A stretch of DNA of 64,000 nucleotides from Rhipicephalus microplus (lineage: Eukaryota > Arthropoda > Arachnida > Ixodida > Ixodidae). Where the stretch lies: NCBI RefSeq assembly GCF_043290135.1, contig NC_134701.1, forward strand, positions 100,208,702-100,272,701, given 5' to 3'. The translations under genes and the position numbers were made by a program. Of the stretch, positions 1 through 9,010 are shown one piece after another; position 1 is the stretch's first letter; each line of letters opens with the position of its first letter. The notes under the pieces are model-generated. The model was not told the origin of the DNA. It did no database searches and saw only the letters and a program-made list of their open reading frames with translations.

Positions 1-780
1 CTAAAAGCCGATTAGTGGCGAACGACGCCACGTAACCCAAAGCGCTTGCGTGATGCGTACGTAGCACCATTCCGCAGTACTAAAACTCTCTATTGAACGC
101 CCGCGAGCACCGCACAGCGCCACGTCTAAATTTAGTGCTGCCTTGACTGCGGCATGTAGTCACGTTCTCACGAGACACGCATCTCAAGGATATGAGGTTT
201 TTACCAGTCACATACCTTCATCATCCATTGGCGCCACGTAATACCAAATTTGGAATATGTGAAGCTAGGAAAACGGCTGCGAGCGCATCATGAGTGTGGT
301 GTATAGTCATGTTGTTCCATAACACGCAAGTCGTGATTATTATGTTTAGATGTGTCATTTACCTATGTCGCCCGTTCCCGTCACGTAATGCCGAGTTTAG
401 TACATGTGAAGCTGGCAAAACGGCTGCAAGCGCATCATGAGTGTGGCATGTAGTCATGTTGTTACATGACATGCATCTTATGTTTATCATTATTGCACCA
501 TTATTATACCTTCGTTATACATTCACGTCCCGAAATACCAAATTTGGTATAAGTGAAGCTGGCAAAACTACCAGCACATAATGAGCGTGGAACGTATCAT
601 GTAGTTGCATGAAATGCATCTCATGATAATCATGTTTGCACCAGCCACATACCTTCGTCAACCATTCACGCCATTCACGTACCGTAATACGAAATTTGGT
701 ATATGTGACGCCAACGCAACGGCCGCCAGCGCATCATGAGCGTGGCATGTTGTCATGTTGTTACATGACACGCATATCAT
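1..780. repeat. Minisatellite of about 146-155 bp monomers
   Basis: Successive monomers can be aligned on CATCATGAG-like words near 286, 432, 577 (variant) and 732, giving spacings of roughly 145-155 bp. Each monomer has the palindrome ATACCAAATTTGGTAT or a decayed form of it; the perfect copy is at 535-550. Each also has a GTGAAGCT word and a CATGTAGTCATGTTGTTACATGA-like stretch. Monomers differ substantially, so the array is old. Confidence 0.75.
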
Positions 781-1045
781 GATTTTCGTGATAGGGTCTT
801 TCGCTTGTGTTCGCCATGCAATCATGTCATACCGTACCGGTTTTGCAACATGTCATGTGAATGAAACCACCGTAAGAGCTGAAGGATCATGAAATGTAAA
901 TCATGACTTTTATGACATACATGTGATGATTTTCATGTTATGACTAGTCACAAATGTTCTTCTTATGATCATGTTATGCCATACCAAGTTTGGTATCGAT
1001 ACCGTTATCTAAACGGCCAGGAGAGCTAAAAGTCGTAGGCGGCTT

Positions 1046-1127
<82 letters not shown>

Positions 1128-1157
1128 CAGATAGATAGATAGATAGATAGATAGATA
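1046..1157. repeat. (GATA)n microsatellite
   Basis: About 28 GATA units with one GACA interruption near 1125. It sits between the unique stretch of the copy-1 element and its terminal hairpin. The Ser-Ile-Tyr-Leu reading frame across it is an artefact of the repeat. Confidence 0.95.
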
Positions 1158-1184
1158 CGCTCAAAGTCACCGAATTTCGCTAAG

Positions 1185-1199
1185 AAATGCTTTGCATTT
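1185..1199. repeat. Terminal hairpin AAATGC-TTT-GCATTT
   Basis: A perfect 6-bp stem with a 3-nt loop lies 28 bp beyond the GATA tract. The reverse-strand counterpart at 20580-20594 has the loop GAA, so about 45 bp of terminus is conserved between the two copies in opposite orientation. Confidence 0.7.
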
Positions 1200-1212
1200 G
1201 AAAATATCATCC

Positions 1213-1740
1213 CAATGCCTAATCGTCATGACAGCTGGGTTTGTAGTCATTGGCACTCCATGGATTCACTCTGACAAAAAGGGCTTCTTCCGAAGCACGT
1301 GCACAACTGCTAGCTGGTGCATGTCTCTGAGGCCTTGAACTATGTGGACTGTCGGGAATAACCTCAGGTTTATTATCACTGAGACGTCTGAGAACTTCAT
1401 ACGGCCCGAAATACTGCCTTAAAGGCTTCTTTGAGAGGCGACGACGGCAAACTGTGGTCCAGAACCAAACCTACTCTTCCGGTTCACAGGAGACTGGTCG
1501 GTGACAAAGATTATAGCACCTAGTGTCGTAGTTGCGTTGGCGACGAATACATATGGAGGTAAATTATCGGGCATCTACAGTAAGCTGAGTTTTGCAGTCA
1601 GCACTAGTTTCAACGCCATCGCTTACACGCGGCAACATAGCGTCGAGCATGGTTGTGGCTTTATGTCTATGGAGACGACGGAGTGGTGTCATGCGGGTTG
1701 TCTAATGCTTTGCCGTATTGTACGCGTGACATAAGGCACT
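1213..1740 (-). pseudogene. Gypsy A integrase C-terminal region
   Basis: The minus strand contains, in broken frames, the tail seen after the integrase core of tick-type gypsy elements. There is a basic stretch ending in a V-W-x-W-T-like word (about 1440-1480). After it comes a Y-F-G-P-Y-E-V-L-R-R-L-S-D motif (about 1380-1420), then E-V-I-P-D and a loop ending near 1216. At least one frameshift and two stops are visible. The F-G-P-Y-x-V-L motif is characteristic of the DNA-binding C-terminal domain of Ty3/gypsy integrases. Confidence 0.65.
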
Positions 1741-1802
1741 ATCTCATGCCAGTTTGTTGCACATAGCCGTACATGCAAAGCATATGCGAAAGTGTTTTAT
1801 TC

Positions 1803-2062
1803 AGACCCTGCTATGGTGGTCTAAGGGCTGAGGTACTCGGCAGCTGACCCGCAGGACGCGGGATCAAATCCTGACTGCGGCGATTGCATTTTCGATGGAG
1901 GCTAAGTCTGAAGGCCCGTGAGCTCAGGCTTGAGTGCACGTTAAAGAACCCCAGGCCGTCGGAATTTCCGGAACTCTCGACTACAGCGTCTCTCATAATC
2001 ATATGCTGGTTTTTGGACTTTATACCCAGACATGTCAATCAATCAATTAATCAATCAATCGA
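1803..2062 (+). mobile_element. tRNA-derived SINE with ATCA tail, full length
   Basis: The head has Pol III promoter boxes: an A-box-like TGGTCTAAGGGCTGAGGT near 1815 and a B-box-like GGATCAAATCC near 1860. A body with CACGTTAAAGAACCCCAGG follows, then the tail module CTCTCATAATCATATG with repeated ATCA/AATC units to 2062. The same family is present on the minus strand at 11366-11598 and as a bare tail at 20829-20885. It resembles the tick SINE called Ruka, but that identity is from memory. The element sits inside the integrase of gypsy A and therefore post-dates it. Confidence 0.8.
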
Positions 2063-2195
2063 GTGTTTTCTTCAGCCGTTCCATCGGGCCATTCGTTTGT
2101 GGGGTGGTATGCCATTGTACGCCACTGAGATGTTCCCCTTAGGTATAAAAACCGTGTGATTGCTCGGGGTGTAAATGCTGTTTCCCTGTCGATTA

Positions 2196-2408
2196 TTAAC
2201 ACATTGATGGATCTTCATCCCTCAGTACTACATTCTCATTAAAAAGCCAGGCTGCTTCACTTGCAGCACCCCGCTCGAGAGCCTTGGTTTTGGCGTAGCG
2301 AGTGAAGTAGCTTGTAGCTACAACTAGAAATCTGCGACCAGCAGCTGAAAAGACATGGTCATGGGAGATCCATTTCAACTTGAGTGAATGAAGTTTCCGG
2401 TATATCAA
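2196..2408 (-). pseudogene. Gypsy A integrase core fragment
   Basis: The 70-codon frame contains F-L-V-V-A-T-S-Y-F-T-R-Y-A near its middle and A-A-W-L-F-N-E-N-V-V-L-R toward its end. These match the stretch between the first and second catalytic Asp of gypsy integrases, the 'vvvDyfTRya...a..f...vvlrhG' region. The first catalytic Asp region is not preserved. The fragment continues the zinc domain at 2433-2726 in another frame. Confidence 0.6.
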
Positions 2409-2432
2409 GTGGATGGAGGAGCCCTGCTGGTT

Positions 2433-2726
2433 TCACAGCTGGAACCTTTCTACGTTGCACTCAAGATAAGTCCGAACGTTAGGTTGAATGGTTGGCTTCA
2501 GTCCTGGCCAGTAATACTTCTGTCTCATTCGACATAGCGTCCGTGTGTAACCTGAGTGATCGGATGTCGCGTCATCTGGGTACGCATGTAGTACTTCTCT
2601 CCTGAGGGATGTTGGACCGACAAGTAAATAGGTGTTTCCGCTCAGAGAAAAGTTGGCAAGGTTCTGTTCGGCGTTGCATAAGTTGTTGCCAGACTGAGAG
2701 GGTAAGTGTTGCCAGTCTGCCACCAA
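2433..2726 (-). pseudogene. Gypsy A integrase zinc-binding domain (H2C2)
   Basis: The frame carries R-E-V-L-H-A-Y-P-D-D-A-T-S-D-H-S-G-Y-T-R-T, followed by Y-Y-W-P-G-L and a Cys near the end. This is the His-His-Cys-Cys domain of retroelement integrases, with W-P-G between the His and Cys pairs. The second Cys of the final pair is lost. Upstream, the RNase H domain expected between this and the RT is not recognisable. Confidence 0.7.
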
Positions 2727-2829
2727 ATTTGGTAGAGAAATTTGCCCCTGTAGTTGTGGTGTCCTCGCGAGAGGTTGGTGCCGTCAGCGGGGCATTTTGC
2801 GAGTGCATGAGCGATGCTGGCCGTTTTAA

Positions 2830-3075
2830 TTAACGGAATGAACCACGCCTTGCAGACGTTGGGGCGCGTTCTCTTGCTGTGTGCGCTGCTGTGCAATGAA
2901 GAGATCTTGTCTCAGAGTTAGGGAATCAACGACGCGTCGTGCGCCGTGCATTTCGCGAGTGCAATGAACTTGTCCGCGAATGTGTGTGTGACGTAATTAA
3001 CGCAATGAACCGCGCGTTCTCTTGCTGTGTGCGCAGCTGTGCAATTGAGAGATCGCATCTCAGCATTAGGGACGA
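2830..3075. repeat. Imperfect direct duplication inside gypsy A
   Basis: The words TTAACGxAATGAACC and CGCGTTCTCTTGCTGTGTGCG occur at 2831-2886 and again at 2998-3034. The offset is 167 bp at the left and 148 bp at the right, because about 19 bp is missing from the second unit. The block lies where RNase H should be and shows no coding similarity. A 12-C run follows at 3115-3126. Confidence 0.6.
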
Positions 3076-3492
3076 CGGGGAAAACTGCATAGAGTCACAG
3101 TAGGTGGTGCGCTGCCCCCCCCCCCCTTTCTTTTTTTTCACAGCTAATCGTGCCGCGTCGACCGCGTGCCACGACGGGGACGCTACGCTTTCCCTGGCTT
3201 TGTCAGCACAAGATATATCGTTCAAACTCATGTACATGTGACGAATAAGCATCCCGAGGCTGGCTAGTTGGGGTACGTCGAATATGCTACAGCTATATAC
3301 GCCTGGAAGGCTGCTTTATCGACGCAGTTGGAGCGAATTAAGCGCGACTCGCGCGCACCTGTAAATGGGACCCCGCCGACCAGCCACTGTCACTTGCAGG
3401 GCCCCATCCGCAATAAGCACAAACGACCAAAATTCCAAATAATGAATGCTTATGCGGGGAAGCTCTTCGAAGCCAAAGTGACATTTTATGGC

Positions 3493-4276
3493 TTAAGCGT
3501 TAGCCCAGCCGATTGTATGGTTTGTAAGTCGCTTTATGAGCTCGTCAGCTGCCGTTGAAAATACAATGACCTCTTTCAAATGTACCAGGCATGTTTGCCA
3601 CTTTAGGCTTGATAGGACTGTGTCCATCAAGCGGCTGAAACGTTCCCGATGCTGAGAACAAGCAGAAAGGGAGTGCTTTAAACTCATAAAGACAATCGTG
3701 TGCCACAAATGCTGTTATTTTTTTCATCTCTTTCGTGAACTTCTTTTTGCCAATATCCACGCCGTAAATCAATTGACGAAAAATAACTCGCATGGAGTAG
3801 TGGATCGAGGAAATCGTGCGTACGATGTAGCAGGTAAACTTCATTTTTCGTAACTTCATTGAGCTTGCGGTAATGAACGCAGAAACGTAAGGGGCCTTCC
3901 TTTTCTTTATAAATGCTACCTGCGATGCCCAGGGAGTCTTCGACGGCTGAATAACACCACCCTGAAGCGTCTTTTGCACGTGACTTCTTATGCCCTCACG
4001 TTTACGCGGAACTACTCATTAAGTGTTCTGTCGTATAGGTGTAGTATTTTCATCCGTAATGATGCGAAGTTTCGCCAACGGCATTTGGTGCACTCTCGAG
4101 GTCGAAGAAAAAGTGTTCTGAAACTCTATATACAGATCCAGAAGGCTTTGCTTCTGCGTGGGCAACAAACACAGTCCAACATCCACGAATAAAGGTGCTG
4201 CCCTAATAACCTTGGCTTTCTCCCCAGTCAAGCAGCCTGCAACCTCAGCGAGCTTCTCCATGTACGCAACTGCCAT
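3493..4276 (-). pseudogene. Gypsy A reverse transcriptase, frameshifted
   Basis: From 4276 downward one frame holds the linker that precedes gypsy RTs: L-L-D-L-Y-I-E-F, then P-L-A-K, then I-I-T-D-E. The next frame begins at 3979 with G-V-I-Q-P-S-K-T-P-W-A-S, the conserved entry to the RT fingers, and continues to Y-E-F-K-A-L-P-F. A third frame (3493-3708) holds V-L-S-S-L-K-W-Q-T-C-L-V-H-L, where the catalytic Y-L-D-D has decayed to H-L-K-E. RNA-dependent DNA synthesis would be the ancestral role, but this copy cannot encode an active enzyme. Confidence 0.75.
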
Positions 4277-4677
4277 ACCTCACGCAAGATGTCATCACTC
4301 AACACTGCAATTTGTTAGCAAAACGTGCTGGTGTCAGCAACGTATGCGTGCGGTGGCTGTTGAAATAGATCGGCGACGTCTCAATAGGAATGCGGGGATT
4401 TGTTCAGCCATGTAGTCGAAGTAGCCTGGCTGGACGCATTTGACCAGAAAGGGTCACATAATCATAAGACACGCAGATGCAAACGTCGCTTATTGTTGCA
4501 ACTCATATCTTAAACTTATTCTGGGGCCATCCGAAAAGTAAGTGACCTGTCTGGAGTAAAGGTGCCCAACTTACAGAGAAATTTTATTCGCACGATGAGG
4601 TCTTCGCAGAACTTCAACAATATCGTGAACGTGGAGCCAAAGCCGAATCACTGGTATTAACTCTGGCATTACGCTTG

Positions 4678-4917
4678 TCATTCGGCGTCATCAGTTGGCC
4701 GCCCACGATTCTTTCTTTTTTTTTCTTTTTGTGTAGGCCCAGGGTTCACTTCTACGTCTACGCACAACAGCAACTTCAGCATAAACACACATTCATAAGC
4801 AATGCTATAGCACCGTTTGGGGCATGGCAGGGCCACTAGGCCAGGACACTCACTTCGAAATGTACAGTAATGAGAACTAACCTGCAGTACGAAAAACAGT
4901 TTCCTGCTTAGCGTCAT
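4678..4917 (-). pseudogene. ORF fragment carrying a 2A-like motif
   Basis: The 79-codon frame has a hydrophobic stretch and then, at residues 54-61, the sequence D-V-E-V-N-P-G-P (4735-4758). This satisfies the 2A ribosome-skipping consensus D-(V/I)-E-x-N-P-G-P. The preceding K-L-L-L-C and following basic stretch resemble the N-termini of ORF1 in APE-type non-LTR retrotransposons, where 2A-like peptides are known. Gypsy protease-like sequence is recognisable on both sides (about 4930-5170 and below 4600), so this is probably a small non-LTR fragment inserted into gypsy A. Chance resemblance in a decayed gypsy linker cannot be excluded. No downstream ORF1 is present. Confidence 0.45.
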
Positions 4918-4929
4918 GGCATTGCCATT

Positions 4930-5170
4930 CCTACGTTAGGCCCCGTTAATGAAGTTTCAACTTTTTTAAGCCGATTGGAAAGCTTTCAGTTTTTAATAGA
5001 AACATTTACTATAGTATCTACTAGTGCTGTGACAGGACGTCAGTTCATGTAAGCATCTATGTCGGCGCTTACGATTTTATTTGGGGTCAGTGGCGTCTCA
5101 CGGTTCGTCGTATCCTACTGATACTGAAAGCTCTGCAGCAACTCGACGAGCAGCAACCTTCGCCTCAAAA
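4930..5170 (-). pseudogene. Gypsy A aspartic protease remnant
   Basis: In broken frames the minus strand shows T-A-L-V-D-T followed by a V-S-I word and then L-K-K-V-E-T with T-G-P. This is the pattern around the D-T-G active site of gypsy retropepsins. The glycine of D-T-G is replaced by Ile, and stops intervene, so the protease is dead. Confidence 0.5.
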
Positions 5171-5276
5171 GTCACAGCTTTCAGTTAACCTGATGAGGTC
5201 TTGGGGACCTGCCGAACAGGGTCGGCGTAACTATGATGGTGTGGCGAAGAGCTCATCAGAAGTGACGAAGAGTGGA

Positions 5277-6600
5277 CTATACATTACAGAGCGGATGGCT
5301 GTGGTTGCGGGTGCGCACTGTCGCTTCGGATTGCTCGTGAAGTGGTACGCGGAAAAGTCGGGTAAGTTTGTTTCCGATAAGGGATGATGCGGTAAAGATG
5401 TCTAGTTGGAAACAGAGTGGACGGCGGTCGACGGTGCGCCACAAATTCGTCATGCGAACGAATAGTCGACTAGTGGGCATCTTCGCCGACAAACTTCCAG
5501 GTGTTGGGGGAGGGCAGACCAAAGATGCTTCCACAAGGGCCTTATATTGGAGAGTCGTCCTCGTCGGTGGCGGAGGCAGTGGCGGTGAATTATAGACTGG
5601 TACAATAAGCGCGTTGTAAGAATTAGCCAGTGGAGATTATTTGTGCGGCACTGCATGGTGACCGACGACGGACGGCTGACGCATAGTTGATAAGTCGCCG
5701 GCCTGGTAGATATTTGGGCTGCGAAAATATTCACTTGATTTCCTGCTGCCCATTTTCTGCAGCTAATGCCGTCGCAGGTTTTTGCGGAGTCACAAGAAAG
5801 CTGCGAATCTCTTCACGAACAACCTCTCAAAACAGCTCACGTAGAGAACCGTCACTGCCGGCCATTGGAGCAGAGACCTTGATCCAGGCGCCGTTTTGTC
5901 GTTCGTATTAGCGACACCGTTGCTGCAGTGCTCACTCGATAGCTGCAGCCTCATTGATGAATTTCACAACGGTCGTCAGTGTTTTACGTAGAAGACAAGC
6001 AAAGAGCTGTTCTCGACGCCTCGCATCAAAGTCTGAGTTCCTTTGCTTAGGCATCTCAGGGTCAGCCCATCAAAATAGGCGGGTCAAGTCCTCCACAAAC
6101 ATAACGACACTCTAATTTGGTTTCTGTGTGCGTGACTTGATGAGTCGCTAGGCGGAATCGCGGCAGCCATTGTTTGAGATGGTGCTAAGAAGCTGCTGCC
6201 GAAATTCTTTTCATGAACACAGCGTAGCCTTAGTTCTCATGCCACGTACGAGCATTGTTCGCTTAATCAAAGTATACAGGCCTTGAAAGCTTTTGTTCGA
6301 TGCCTCAGCGGTTTGCCTTGGCGAGTCGCTTGTACTACGCTAAGGAGTCCTTAACGTCTTCATAAACCTCGCCATGGGAGGTCTCGGGGGTTTGAGGCTG
6401 CTCAAACGTCAGCTGGGGAGCACCTGTACTTGCCACTTCTCCGGGTGGAGCACGTTGCTGGAGAAGTTGCGAGAGAATCACCTCAAGACTAAGGCTTCGC
6501 TTTCGGCTAATAATACCGGTGGACAGGTGTATCCACTGCTGGAATGAGTTGCGGTGTCGAACTTGAAGTCTGAGTCCGCGGAGGTGTCCCACGTATCAGT
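5277..6600 (-). pseudogene. Gypsy A gag remnant
   Basis: Around 5800-5830 the minus strand reads R-E-L-F, stop, E-V-V-R-E-E-I-R-S-F-L. Around 5410-5450 it reads L-W-R-T-V-D-R-R-P-L-C-F. Both are typical of the C-terminal half of tick-type gypsy Gag, the second lying just before the zinc knuckle. The knuckle itself has decayed. Farther 5' (5900-6600) only low similarity remains, so the gag start is not defined. Confidence 0.5.
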
Positions 6601-7043
6601 TGTATAATCGATTGATCCCCCACCCAGCACATCCACCAGTGTCGCCCCACGGAAAGAACAGGACACACGACTTCGTTTCGACGAGAATAACAAGAATATA
6701 TCCGCAAACATGCACAACACAATAACAGACGCCCAACGTCGTCTTCCTCGGATGGCGAGAAGCTACGACTCGTAATGCTCGCTTCGTTCTCCTCTGTTGT
6801 GCTATCGACTAATATATTTGACAATAATACTCCCTCTCGACAAAAGATTCTGGCAACATAGGTGTGAGAAAAATTCATTTACCCGAGGTAACATAATCTC
6901 ATCACAAATGAAAGCCATCAGTGTTCGGCAAAAACTCCATGCTTCAACTACAAATGTCGCTCAATTTTACTCAACCAAATTCGTATCCGTTGTTAGATCT
7001 TGTCCCTGTCCAATATTTTCTTTACCCTTGTCTTTATTTGCGT
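6601..7043. other. Stretch without recognised gene
   Basis: This stretch lies between gypsy A and the tail of element B. No domain, tRNA or clear repeat was recognised. It could include the unrecognised 5' LTR of gypsy A. Confidence 0.5.
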
Positions 7044-9010
7044 AGAACAGAACAGAACAGAACAGCACAGAAGGTTTTATTGTGCTAAATGAAGAAGAAC
7101 ACATGTGCATGATATACAGAAAGAGGTCCTATAGTCAGAGACTGCAAGGGGACCTCTTGTACAATGTAGAATTGAGAATGATTGTGATGTACATAGCAGG
7201 GAGACAGAGCTACAGTAAAATGCAATTGAAACAAATAAAGTAAGAATATACCCTTGTAATCTCACAGAAACAATTTAAAAGCAAGAATAACGCGCTAACT
7301 TCAATGACAAGTGATTACAGAACGCAACTCACAGTGAACAGGAATCAATTAAGAAACAGCAAAACAGGCTAGTTAGTTGACATGATATGATGTTTTAACT
7401 TCGATTTAGTTACCTTCAGGGAACGGCATACTTTAATGTTGGAAGGTGAACTATTACAAAAAGAAACTCCGGAAAAATTAATGGTTTGTTTGCCATAATT
7501 GGTGCGGACTTTTGGCAGTAGAAAGTTATTGTTAAGGGCAAACCTTGTGACATTGTTATTTGAGAAAATGTTAGTAAAGTGTGGAAGTTGGTTATTTATA
7601 GTTCTATACATGTAAATACCAAGGTAATATTTAACTAGCTCAGATACAGTTAATATATTGTTTTCGTGAAGTAGTGACTTTGCGTTAGAGAGATATGGGC
7701 TTGACGTGAGAATTCTTATCGCTTGGTTTTGAATTGTCTGAACTTAAGTAAGATGAGTGGTGTATGTGTTACCCCATGAAGTAATACAGTAAGTATTGTG
7801 CGAATGAACAAAAGAAAAATACATTGACATAAGTATTGATGGATTGAAATAAAGACGAGATTTAATCAGTAGTCAAACGCCATACGTCATTTTTTTCCTA
7901 ATATATGCAACATGTCGGTGGTATTTCAAGTTACTGTCGAGTTCAACGCCTAGGAATCCACAGCAGTCGCTCACAGGGATGTCATTGCGCGCAATTATAA
8001 CAGGAGGGATAGAAGGTAAGGGTTTTTGTGGTGAAGAGAAGACAACAAATTTTGTCTTAGACGTGTTAATTTCTAACATGTTATTACTGCACCACCGAAC
8101 GAGTTGTGCCAGATCAATGTTTAGTTTTCCAGTTAAGGATGTAATGCTGCTATCGGAGTTAAAAATTGTGGTGTCGTCGGCGTATAATATACAACTGGAT
8201 GAAGAAAGGCATTTCGGCAAATCGTTAATATAGAGTAAAAACAAAATGGGCCCCAGAATGGACCCCTGGGGTACACCAATATTAGTTATATTGTTGACGA
8301 ATATGCATTAGAAATTACCACCTTCTGTGTTGTATTGCAGAGATAGCTACGCAATAATAGTGAAGTTGGGCCAGTTATACCAAATGCTTCAAGTTTATTG
8401 AAAAGAATGTGATGATTGGTCGAATCAAAAGCTTTAGTTAGGTCGATGAAAACGCTGCCCGCATAGTAACCGTTGTCAATAGCCTTTTTTAATTGGTCAG
8501 TAAGTGAGATTAGCGCAAGGTCACTGGAGTAGCCGGAACGGAAACCAAATTGACAAGGTGATAGTGTATTAAATTTTTTCAGGTAATTTGTGAGACGTGT
8601 ACAGATCAGTTTTTCAATTACTTTGCTCAAAAAGGGTAAGATGCAAATGGGGCGGTAGTTATTCAATAACGAAGCATCTCCTTTTTTATGTACTGGGATT
8701 ATTTTATCCTGCTTCAGTTCATGCGGGAAAACACCTGTTCTAGACATTAAATTCACAATTGAAGAGAATACATTTGATATAAGGTGAGCTACTATTTTTA
8801 TATGGGAGGGGTGAATGCCGTCAAGGCCAGCACTCGTCATTTTTAGGGTACCTATAACGCTGATTATTTCATCTGGAGTTTACCTTTATCTGAGGTAAAC
8901 AGTTTACCTTTATCTAGGAAGTCACCGGCAGTGTTTGTCATCTTGGTCTCAAAATGAAATTTTTTCATGTTAGCCGGTTCCGCAGGCAATATTTGGTTGA
9001 AGAGTGTGGC
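7044..9010 (-). mobile_element. L2/CR1-like non-LTR retrotransposon, 5' truncated (element B)
   Basis: A minus-strand RT and C-terminal region end at 7044-7078 in AATAAAACCTTCTGTG followed by four TGTTC-type units. Short 3' terminal tandem repeats of this kind are typical of CR1/L2-group elements. Coding similarity fades above about 9010, inside the linker between endonuclease and RT, so the endonuclease and ORF1 are absent, as expected from 5' truncation on insertion. A local duplication of TTTACCTTTATCT lies at 8880-8915. Confidence 0.8.
7369..8840 (-). pseudogene. Element B reverse transcriptase
   Basis: The frame starting at 8840 has S-A-G-L-D-G-I-H-P, then N-Y-R-P-I-C-I-L-P, F-G-F-R-S-G-Y-S and F-I-D-L-T-K-A-F-D-S, the fingers-and-palm motifs of CR1/L2-type RTs. 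A frameshift between 8286 and 8244 moves the reading to the frame holding Y-A-D-D (8173-8184), the catalytic box. A C-terminal piece (7369-7611) has the Asn-rich R-T-N-Y-G-K-Q-T-I segment common to these proteins. The enzyme would have driven target-primed reverse transcription. This copy is inactive. Confidence 0.8.

Larger units (their letters stand above)
1..1205 (+). mobile_element. Helentron/pearl-like non-autonomous element, copy 1
   Basis: No coding capacity is seen. The order is tandem core monomers (about 1-780), a unique stretch of about 230 bp (780-1012), a short spacer, a GATA tetranucleotide tract (1046-1157), then about 45 bp ending in a hairpin (1185-1199). The same monomers and unique stretch recur in the same order at 51290-52136, and the microsatellite-plus-hairpin end recurs in reverse at 20580-20717. 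Core minisatellite, tetranucleotide microsatellite and 3' hairpin together are the architecture of Helitron-related DINE-1, pearl and CvA elements of insects and molluscs. Assignment to that group is inference, because no Rep/helicase sequence is present and the left end lies outside the window. Confidence 0.5.
1213..6600 (-). mobile_element. Degenerate Ty3/gypsy retrotransposon (element A)
   Basis: Reading on the minus strand from about 6.6 kb downward, recognisable pieces occur in the order gag, protease, reverse transcriptase, integrase zinc domain, integrase core and integrase C-terminus. That is the Ty3/gypsy order. Every piece carries stops or frameshifts, and no domain is intact. A tRNA-derived SINE is inserted in the integrase (1803-2062). 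A fragment with a 2A-like motif (4678-4917) interrupts the protease-RT linker. The RNase H section is replaced by a repeated block. I could not find convincing LTRs, so the outer limits are approximate. Confidence 0.8.

Noticed and set aside
1..780. CRISPR-like array of spaced repeats
   Set aside because: Monomers are contiguous, about 150 bp and diverged, with no short identical repeats or unique spacers, in an animal-type sequence.
974..1210. Open frames of repeated Ser-Ile-Tyr-Leu or Ile-Tyr at (GATA)n and (TA)n tracts (also 20421-20762, 29384-29680, 39002-39300, 46027-46398, 52099-52408)
   Set aside because: They are translations of microsatellites with no coding meaning.
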